From positions 310,001 to 374,000 of the forward strand of contig NW_027478717.1 of the NCBI RefSeq assembly GCF_051014685.1: a stretch of DNA of 64,000 bases. The letters run 5' to 3'. Below, one piece after another: positions 55,685-64,000 of this stretch. Both the position numbers and the translations under genes were made by a program. The notes beneath the pieces were generated by a model. That model saw only the letters and a list, made by a program, of their open reading frames with translations. It did no database searches and was not told the DNA's origin. The DNA comes from Ptiloglossa arizonensis (Eukaryota > Arthropoda > Insecta > Hymenoptera > Colletidae). Positions within the stretch are counted from its first letter, which is position 1. Each line of letters starts with the position of its first letter.

Positions 55685-56260
55685 GTTTGTCGCTAAGAAA
55701 TGGTACAGAAGGCAACAAATTTTTCGCAATTCTGCTGCTCCAAACGCTTAACCAGAAAGGCCTAGGGAAAAAATAGACATACCGCTGTAATCGGAAGAGT
55801 TTCTATCTTCAGATGCAGTAGGAATTTAGGGTTTGGTCAATCCGTTCGCGAGATATGGGAGTTTGAAGCTAAGAAATGGTTGGGAAGGCAACAAATTTTT
55901 CGCACTTTTGCTGCTCCAAATGCTTGACCAGATGGCCTAGGGAATAATACACATACCGCTGTAATCTGGCGAGTTTCTACTTTCAGATACAGTAGGAATT
56001 TTTGGGTTTGGTCAATCCGTTCGCGAGATATGGGAGTTTGAACCTAAGAAATGGTGGAGAAGGGAATAAATTTTTCGCACTTTTGCTGCTCCAAACGCTT
56101 AACCAGAATGGCCTAGGGGAAAAATACAAATACCGTTGTAATCGGGCGAGTTTCTACTTTCAGACCCACCAGGAATTTTTGGGTTTGGTCAATCCGTTCG
56201 CGAGATATGGGAGTTTCAAGCTAAGAAATGGTTGCGAAGACAACAAATTTTTCGCACTTC

Positions 56261-57660
56261 TCCTGCTCGAAACGCTTAATCAGAATGGCCTAGGGGAAAA
56301 ACACACATGCCGTTGTAATCGGGCGAGTTTCTACTTCCAGATGCAATCGGAATTTTTGGGTTTGGAGAATCCGTTCGCGAGATATGGGAGTTTGAAGCTA
56401 AGGAATGGTTGAGAAGGCAACAAATTTTGCGCAATTCTGCTGTTCCAAACGCTTAACCAGAATGTCCTAGGGAAAAAATACACATACCGTTGTAATCGGG
56501 CAAGTTTCTACTTTCAGATGCAAGAGGAATTTTCGGGTTTGGTGAATCCGTTCGCGAGATATGCAAGTTTGAAGCTAAGAAATGGTTGAGAAGGAAACAA
56601 ATTTTTCGCACTTCAGCTGCTCCAAATGCTTAACCAGAATGGCCTAGGGAAAAAATACACATACCTTTGGAATCGGACGAGTTTCTACTTTCAGACGCAC
56701 CAGGAATTTTTCGGTTTCGTCAATCCGTCCGCGAGATACGGGAGTTTGAAGCTAAGAAATGGTTGCAAAGACAACAAATTTTTCGCACATCTGTTGCTCG
56801 AAACGCTTAATCAGAATGGCCTAGGGAAAAAAAACACATACCGTTGTAATCGGGCGAGTTTCTACTATCGGATGCAAGAGGAATTGTTGGGTTTGGTCAA
56901 TCCGTTCGCGAGATATGGGAGTTTGAAGCTAAGAAATGGTTGAGAAGACAACTAATTTTTCGCAATTCTGCTGCTCCAAACGCTTAACCAGAGTGGCCTA
57001 GGGAAAAACTACACATACCGTTGTAATCGGGCGAGTTTCTACTTTCAGATGCAAGAGGAATTTTCGGGTTTGGTGAATCCGTTCGCGAGATATGCGAGTT
57101 TGAAGCTAAGAAATGGTTGAGAAGGCAACAAATTTTTCGCACTTCAGCTGCTCCAATTGCTTAACCAGAATTGCCTAGGGAAAAAATACACATACCTTTG
57201 TAATCGGTCGAGTTTCTACTTTCAGACGCAACAGGAATTTTTGGGTTTGGTCAATCCGTTCGAGAAATATGGGAGTTTGAAGCTAAGAAATGGTTGCAAA
57301 GACAACAAATTTTTCGCACTTCTGCTGCTCCGAACGCTTAACCAGGTTGGCCTAGGGAAAAAATACACATACCGTTGTTATCGGGCGAGTTTCTACTTTC
57401 AGTTGCAGTAGGAATTTTTGGGTTTGGTTAACCCGTTCGCGAGATATGGGTGTTTGAAGCTAAGAAATGGTTGAGAAGGCAGCAAATTTTTCGCAATTCT
57501 GCTGCTCAACGCTTAACCAGAATGGCCTAGGGAAAAATACACATACCTTTGTAATCGGGCGAGTTTCTACTTTCAGACACACTAGGAATTTTTGGGTTTG
57601 GTCAATCCGTTCGCGAGATATGGGAGTTTGAAGCTAAGAAATGGTTGAGAAGGCAACAAA
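56261..57660 (+). repeat. Partial copy of the 12-monomer unit, lacking one monomer
   Basis: This block matches 60,683-62,260. The offset is 4,422 up to about 56,980 and 4,600 from about 56,990, so one 178-bp monomer (the one at about 61,410-61,590) is absent here. Past 57,660 the two diverge. Confidence 0.85.
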
Positions 57661-57946
57661 TTTTGCGCACTTCTGCTGCTCCAAACGCTTAACCAGATGG
57701 CCTAGGGAATAATACACATACCGCTGCAATCTGGCGAGTTTCTACTTTCAGATACAGTAGGAATTTTTGGGTTTGGTCAATCCGTTCGCGAGATATGGGA
57801 GTTTGAAGTTAAGAAATGGTTGAGAAGGAAACAAATTTTGCGCAATTCTGCTGCTCCAAACGCTTAACCAGAATCGCCTAGGGAAAAAATACATATACCG
57901 TTGTAATCGGGCGAGTTTCTACTTTCAGATGCAAGAGGAATTTTTG

Positions 57947-58315
57947 GGTTCGGTCAATCCGTTCGCGAGATACGGGAGGTTGAAGCTATGAAATGGTTAA
58001 GAAGACAACAATTTTTGCGCAATTCTGCTGCTCCAAACGCTTAACCAGAATGTGCTAGGGAAAAAATACAAATACCGCTGTGATCGGGCGAGTTTCTACT
58101 TTGAGACGCAACAGGAATTTTTGGGTTCGGTCAATCCGTTCGCGAGATATGGGAGTTTGAAGCTAAGAAATGGTTGAGAAGGCAACAAATTATTCGCAAT
58201 TCTGCTGCTCTAATCGCTTAACCAGAGTGGCCTAGAAAAAAAATACACATACCGTTGTAATCGGGCGAGTATCTACTTTCAGATACAAGAGGAATTTTTG
58301 GGCTTGGTCAATCCG
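57947..58315 (+). repeat. Two-monomer block repeated 1,417 bp away (left copy)
   Basis: The rare forms GAAGCTATGAAATGG (CTATG at 57,986), CAACAAATTATTCGC and GCTCTAATCGCTTAACC recur in the same order at 59,364-59,733. The offset is 1,417 bp, eight monomers plus one base. Confidence 0.82.
57961..57977 (+). promoter_or_regulatory. CENP-B-box-like site, exact essential consensus
   Basis: Same 17-base match, within the two-monomer block. Confidence 0.55.
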
Positions 58316-58331
58316 TTCGCGAGATACGGGA
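58315..58331 (+). promoter_or_regulatory. CENP-B-box-like site, exact essential consensus
   Basis: Same 17-base match, two monomers (354 bp) after the previous one. Confidence 0.55.
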
Positions 58332-59363
58332 GGTTGAAGCTAAGAAATGTTTGAGAAGGCAACAAACTTTGCGCAATTCTGCTGTTCCAATTGCTTAACC
58401 AGAATGGACTAGGGACAAAATACACATACCGTTGTAATCGGGCGAGTCTCTACTTTCAGATGCAAGAGGAATTTTCTGGTTCGGTGAATCCGTTCGCGAG
58501 ATATGCGAGTTTGAAGCTAAGAAATGGTTGAGAAGGCAACAAATTTTTCGCACTTCTACTGCTCCGAACGCTTAACCAGAATGGCCTAGGGAAAAAATGC
58601 ACATGCAGTTGCAATCGGGCGAGTTTCTGCTTTCAGACACAGCAGGAGTTTTTGTGATTGGTCAAACCGTTCGCGAGATATGGGAGCTTGAATCTGAGAA
58701 ATGGTTGAGAAGACAACAAATTTTTCGCACTTCTCCTGCTCGAAACGCTTAATCAGAATGGCCTAGTGGAAAAACACACATGCCGTTGTAATCGGGCGAG
58801 TTTCTACTTTCAGATGCAAGAGGAATTTTCGGGTTCGGTGAATCCGTTCGCGAGATATGCGAGTTTGAAGCTAAGAAATGGTTGAGAAGCCAACAAATTT
58901 TTCGCACTTCTGCTGCTCCGAAAGCTTAACCAGAATGGCCTAGGGAAAAAAATACACATACCGTTGTTATCGGGCGAGTTTCTACTGCCGGACGCAACAG
59001 GAACTTTTGGGTTTGATCAATCCGTTCGCGAGATATGGAAGCTTGAAGCTAAGAAATGGTTGAGAAGACAACAAATTTTTCGCAATTCTGCTGCTCCAAA
59101 CGCTTAACCAGAATGGCCTAGGGAAAAAATGCACATACCGTTGTAATCGGGCGAGTTTCTACTTTCAGTTGCAGTAGGAATTTTTGGGTTTGGTTAATCC
59201 GATCGCGAGATATGGGTGTTTGAAGCTAAGAAATGGTTGAGAAGGCAACAAATTTTTCGCAATTCTGCTGTTCCAAACGCTTAACCAGTGTGGCCTAGGG
59301 AAAAAATACACATACCGTTGTAATCGGGCGAGTATCTACTTTCAGATACAAGAGGAATTTTTG

Positions 59364-59733
59364 GGTTCGGTCAATCCGTTCGCGAGATACGGGAGATTGA
59401 AGCTATGAAATGGTTAAGAAGACAACAATTTTTGCGCAATTCTGCTGCTCCAAACGCTTAACCAGAATGTGCTAGGGAAAAAATACAAATACCGCTGTGA
59501 TCGGGCGAGTTTCTACATTCAGACGCAATAGGAATTTTTGGGTTCGGTCAATCCGTTCGCGAGATATGGGAGTTTGAAGCTAAGAAATGGTTGAGAAGGC
59601 AACAAATTATTCGCAATTCTGCTGCTCTAATCGCTTAACCAGAGTGGCCTAGAAAAAAAACATACATACCGTTGTAATCGGGCGAGTATCTACTTTCAGA
59701 TACAAGAGGAATTTTTGGGCTTGGTCAATCCGT
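59364..59733 (+). repeat. Two-monomer block repeated 1,417 bp away (right copy)
   Basis: Right counterpart of 57,947-58,315. CTATG lies at 59,403. It ends where this copy reads ATATGGG and the left copy reads ATACGGG. Confidence 0.82.
59378..59394 (+). promoter_or_regulatory. CENP-B-box-like site, exact essential consensus
   Basis: Same 17-base match. It is the counterpart of the 57,961 site and the last exact one in the window. Confidence 0.55.
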
Positions 59734-60130
59734 TCGCGAGATATGGGAGTTTCAAGCTAAGAAATGGTTGCGAAGACAACAAATTTTTCGCACTTCTGCT
59801 GCTCCGAACGCTTAACCAGGATGGCCCTGGGAAAAAATGCACATACCGTTGTTATCGGGCGAGTTTCTACTGCCAGACGCAACAGGAAGTTTTGGGTTTG
59901 GGCAGTCCGTTCGCGAGATATGGGAGTTTGAAGCTAAGAAATGGTTGAGAAGACAACTAATTTTTCGCAATTCTGCTGCTCCAAACGCTTAACCAGAACG
60001 GCCTAGGGAAAAAATACACATACCGTTGTAATCGGGCGGGTTTCTACTTTCAGACGCAACAGGAATTTTTGGGTTTAGTCAATCCGTTCGCGAAATATGG
60101 GAGTTTGAAGCTAAGAAATGGATGCGAAGA

Positions 60131-63100
60131 CAACAAATTTTTCGCACTTCTGCTGTTCCAAGCGCTTAACCAGAATGGACCAGGGACAAGATACACACAC
60201 CGTTGTAATCGGGCGAGTCTCTACTTTCAGATGCAAGAGGAATTTTCTGGTTCGGTGAATCCGTTCGCGAGATATGCGAGTTTGAAGCTAAGAAATGGTT
60301 GAGAAGGCAACAAATTTTTCGCACTTCTACTGCTCCGAACGCTTAACCAGAATGGCCTAGGGAAAAAAATACACATACCGTTGTTATCGGGCGAGTTTCT
60401 ACTGCCAGACGAAACAGGAACTTTTGGGTTTGGTCAATCCGTTCGCGAGATATGGAAGCTTGAAGCTAAGAAATGGTTGAGCAGACAACAAATTTTTCGC
60501 AATTCTGCTGCTCCAAACGCTTAACCAGAATGGCCTAGGGAAAAAATGCACATGCAGTTGCAATCGGGCGAGTTTCTGCTTTCAGACACAGCAGGAATTT
60601 TTGTGATTGGTCAAACCGTTCGCGAGATATGGGAGTTTGAATCTAAGAAATGGTTGAGAAGACAACAAATTTTTCGCACTTCTCCTGCTCGAAACGCTTA
60701 ATCAGAATGGCCTAGGGGAAAAACACACATGCCGTTGTAATCGGGCGAGTTTCTACTTCCAGATGCAATCGGAATTTTTGGGTTTGGAGAATCCGTTCGC
60801 GAGATATGGGAGTTTGAAGCTAAGGAATGGTTGAGAAGGCAACAAATTTTGCGCAATTCTGCTGTTCCAAACGCTTAACCAGAATGGCCTAGGGAAAAAA
60901 TACACATACCGTTGTAATCGGGCAAGTTTCTACTTTCAGATGCAAGAGGAATTTTCGGGTTTGGTGAATCCGTTCGCGAGATATGCAAGTTTGAAGCTAA
61001 GAAATGGTTGAGAAGGAAACAAATTTTTCGCACATCAGCTGCTCCAAATGCTTAACCAGAATGGCCTAGGGAAAAAATACACATACCTTTGGAATCGGAC
61101 GAGTTTCTACTTTCAGACGCACCAGGAATTTTTCGGTTTCGTCAATCCGTCCGCGAGATACGGGAGTTTGAAGCTAAGAAATGGTTGCAAAGACAACAAA
61201 TTTTTCGCACATCTGTTGCTCGAAACGCTTAATCAGAATGGCCTAGGGAAAAAAAACACATACCGTTGTAATCGGTCGAGTTTCTACTATCAGATGCAAG
61301 AGGAATTGTTGGGTTTGGTCAATCCGTTCGCGAGATATGGGAGTTTGAAGCTAAGAAATGGTTGAGAAGACAACTAATTTTTCGCAATTCTGCTGCTCCA
61401 AACGCTTAACCAGAATGGCCTAGGGAAGAAAATACACATACCGTTGTAATCGGTCGAGTTTCTACTTTCAGACGCAACAAGAATTTTTCGGTTTCGTCAA
61501 TCCATTCGCGAGATATGGGAGTTTGAAGCTAAGAAATGGTTGAGAAGGCAACAAATTTTTCGCAATTCTGCTGTTCCAAACGCTTAACCAGAGTGGCCTA
61601 GGGAAAAACTACACATACCGTTGTAATCGGGCGAGTTTCTACTTTCAGATGCAAGAGGAATTTTCGGGTTTGGTGAATCCGTTCGCGAGATATGCGAGTT
61701 TGAAGCTAAGAAATGGTTGAGAAGGCAACAAATTTTTCGCACTTCAGCTGCTCCAATTGCTTAACCAGAATTGCCTAGGGAAAAAATACACATACCTTTG
61801 TAATCGGTCGAGTTTCTACTTTCAGACGCAACAGGAATTTTTGGGTTTGGTCAATCCGTTCGTGAAATATGGGAGTTTGAAGCTAAGAAATGGTTGCAAA
61901 GACAACAAATTTTTCGCACTTCTGCTGCTCCGAACGCTTAACCAGGTTGGCCTAGGGAAAAAATACACATACCGTTGTTATCGGGCGAGTTTCTACTTTC
62001 AGTTGCAGTAGGAATTTTTGGGTTTGGTTAATCCGTTCGCGAGATATGGGTGTTTGAAGCTAAGAAATGGTTGAGAAGGCAGCAAATTTTTCGCAATTCT
62101 GCTGCTCAACGCTTAACCAGAATGGCCTAGGGAAAAATACACATACCTTTGTAATCGGGCGAGTTTCTACTTTCAGACACACTAGGAATTTTTGGGTTTG
62201 GTCAATCCGTTCGCGAGATATGGGAGTTTGAAGCTAAGAAATGGTTGAGAAGGCAACAAATTTTTCGCACTTCTGCTGTTCCAAACGCTTAACCAGAATG
62301 GACCAGGGACAAAATACACACACCGTTGTAATCGGGCGAGTCTCTACTTTCAGATGCAAGAGGAATTTTCTGGTTCGGTGAATCCGTTCGCGAGATATGC
62401 GAGTTTGAAGCTAAGAAATGGTTGAGAAGGCAACAAATTTTTCGCACTTCTACTGCTCCGAACGCTTAACCAGAATGGCCTAGGGAAAAAAATACACATA
62501 CCGTTGTTATCGGGCGAGTTTCTACTGCCAGACGAAACAGGAACTTTTGGGTTTGGTCAATCCGTTCGCGAGATATGGAAGCTTGAAGCTAAGAAATGGT
62601 TGAGCAGACAACAAATTTTTCGCAATTCTGCTGCTCCAAACGCTTAACCAGAATGGCCTAGGGAAAAAATGCACATGCAGTTGCAATCGGGCGAGTTTCT
62701 GCTTTCAGACACAGCAGGAATTTTTGTGATTGGTCAAACCGTTCGCGAGATATGGGAGTTTGAATCTAAGAAATGGTTGAGAAGACAACAAATTTTTCGC
62801 ACTTCTCCTGCTCGAAACGCTTAATCAGAATGGCCTAGGGGAAAAACACACATGCCGTTGTAATCGGGCGAGTTTCTACTTCCAGATGCAATCGGAATTT
62901 TTGGGTTTGGAGAATCCGTTCGCGAGATATGGGAGTTTGAAGCTAAGGAATGGTTGAGAAGGCAACAAATTTTGCGCAATTCTGCTGTTCCAAACGCTTA
63001 ACCAGAATGGCCTAGGGAAAAAATACACATACCGTTGTAATCGGGCAAGTTTCTACTTTCAGATGCAAGAGGAATTTTCGGGTTTGGTGAATCCGTTCGC

Positions 63101-64000
63101 GAGATATGCAAGTTTGAAGCTAAGAAATGGTTGAGAAGGAAACAAATTTTTCGCACTTCAGCTGCTCCAAATGCTTAACCAGAATGGCCTAGGGAAAAAA
63201 TACACATACCTTTGGAATCGGACGAGTTTCTACTTTCAGACGCACCAGGAATTTTTCGGTTTCGTCAATCCGTCCGCGAGATACGGGAGTTTGAAGCTAA
63301 GAAATGGTTGCAAAGACAACAAATTTTTCGCACATCTGTTGCTCGAAACGCTTAATCAGAATGGCCTAGGGAAAAAAAACACATACCGTTGTAATCGGGC
63401 GAGTTTCTACTATCAGATGCAAGAGGAATTGTTGGGTTTGGTCAATCCGTTCGCGAGATATGGGAGTTTGAAGCTAAGAAATGGTTGAGAAGACAACTAA
63501 TTTTTCGCAATTCTGCTGCTCCAAACGCTTAACCAGAATGGCCTAGGGAAGAAAATACACATACCGTTGTAATCGGTCGAGTTTCTACTTTCAGACGCAA
63601 CAAGAATTTTTCGGTTTCGTCAATCCATTCGCGAGATATGGGAGTTTGAAGCTAAGAAATGGTTGAGAAGGCAACAAATTTTTCGCAATTCTGCTGTTCC
63701 AAACGCTTAACCAGAGTGGCCTAGGGAAAAACTACACATACCGTTGTAATCGGGCGAGTTTCTACTTTCAGATGCAAGAGGAATTTTCGGGTTTGGTGAA
63801 TCCGTTCGCGAGATATGCGAGTTTGAAGCTAAGAAATGGTTGAGAAGGCAACAAATTTTTCGCACTTCAGCTGCTCCAATTGCTTAACCAGAATTGCCTA
63901 GGGAAAAAATACACATACCTTTGTAATCGGTCGAGTTTCTACTTTCAGACGCAACAGGAATTTTTGGGTTTGGTCAATCCGTTCGTGAAATATGGGAGTT
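60131..64000 (+). repeat. 2,123-bp (12-monomer) higher-order repeat, 1.8 copies
   Basis: Copy 1 begins near 60,131-60,152, and the same order of monomer variants begins again 2,123 bp later, near 62,275. Examples are the GGACCAGGGACAA form at 60,177 and 62,300, and the CGTCCGCGAGATACGGG form near 61,148 and 63,271. The second copy is cut by the window end. 2,123 is twelve monomers less one base. Differences I noticed are few single substitutions. Confidence 0.9.

Larger units (their letters stand above)
55183..55701 (+). repeat. Three consecutive near-identical 177-bp monomers
   Basis: The private forms GAAGCAACAGAAATTTTTGG and ACGGGTGTTTGTCGC recur at exactly 177-bp steps (near 55,282, 55,459 and 55,636). 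I see no difference among the three over the shared part, whereas neighbours differ at many sites. Confidence 0.9.
48629..64000 (+). repeat. 177-bp satellite array, about 87 monomers
   Basis: Monomers run head to tail in one orientation and continue beyond the window. Counting from GAGTTTCTAC, starts fall at 48,718, 48,895, 49,072, 49,249, 49,426, 49,603, 49,780, 49,957, 50,134 and 50,310, so the period is 177 with occasional 176 or 178. My consensus has 76 G+C in 177 and eight CpGs, with one AvrII-type CCTAGG and one TCGCGA per monomer, plus A/T runs near monomer positions 29, 100 and 150. Since 177 = 3 x 59, open frames persist from monomer to monomer. They normally stop at the TGA in ATGGTTGAGAAG and read through where this is ATGGTACAGAAG. 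I regard none as genes. The length fits a nucleosome-scale centromeric satellite. I do not recognise the family. Confidence 0.97.

Noticed and set aside
56002..56412. Open frames of 60-136 codons across the 177-bp monomers
   Set aside because: They repeat with the 59-codon monomer period and end at the monomer TGA. Similar frames exist at many monomers on both strands.
56738..56754. Further CENP-B-like sites at the TACGGG forms near 56,738, 61,150 and 63,272
   Set aside because: They read TCCG where TTCG is required, so a fixed position is lost even though the CGGG end is intact.
48750..64000. Telomere-like TTTTTGGGTTTGG in each 177-bp monomer
   Set aside because: It occurs once per monomer as one and a half degenerate units and does not form a telomere tract. 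Coincidence is the simplest reading.
48629..64000. CRISPR array
   Set aside because: There are no unique spacers between short direct repeats. The whole 177 bp is repeated, and the context is eukaryotic satellite.
1..64000. tRNA, rRNA or other structured RNA genes
   Set aside because: I saw no cloverleaf, rRNA core motif or any single-copy segment in which such a gene could lie.

Overview
This window holds no gene I can support. It is two abutting tandem satellite arrays, which points to a eukaryotic nuclear chromosome, probably centromeric or pericentromeric heterochromatin assembled from long reads. Nothing in the sequence fixes the species. A nucleosome-sized 177-bp satellite is typical of plant centromeres, so I lean weakly towards a plant, but animal satellites of this size exist.

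Region 1 (about 1-48,627) is an almost pure 7-bp satellite with unit ATACGTT (complement AACGTAT), close to 6,950 units, all in one orientation. It is not a plain microsatellite. Point variants of the heptamer (for example ATACGTC, ATTCGTT, GTACGTT, ATTCTTT, ATACGAC, ATAAGTT) act as barcodes and reveal nested higher-order repeats: 49-bp modules, cassettes of about 250-1,000 bp, units of 2.3 kb and 4.6 kb, a 5.7-kb segment repeated at a 10.5-kb offset, and a 5-6 kb segment at the left end that recurs at the right end of the array about 43 kb away. Nearly all period lengths are exact multiples of 7, and the heptamer phase is kept over tens of kilobases, except in two short zones (18.8-20.4 kb and 44.3-45.6 kb) that carry clusters of 1-base indels.

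Junction (about 48,604-48,630). The heptamer array ends in a short palindrome followed by one heptamer in the opposite orientation, then enters the second satellite without unique sequence in between.

Region 2 (about 48,629-64,000, continuing past the window) is a head-to-tail 177-bp satellite of about 87 monomers, about 43% GC by my count of a consensus. It also has higher-order structure: an 11-monomer unit duplicated in tandem (1,946 bp), two different local dimers, a run of three near-identical monomers, and a 12-monomer unit (2,123 bp) repeated towards the right end. The most interesting signal is a 17-bp site in the monomer. In 12 monomers it matches the essential CENP-B box pattern NTTCGNNNNANNCGGGN exactly, and in most other monomers it differs by a single C-to-T change.

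The long open frames on the plus strand of region 1 are artefacts: 7 is not a multiple of 3 and the unit has no stop in any plus frame, so every frame reads the same heptapeptide. The 60-140 residue frames in region 2 arise because 177 = 3 x 59. I saw no transposon, rRNA, tRNA, CRISPR array or single-copy sequence.
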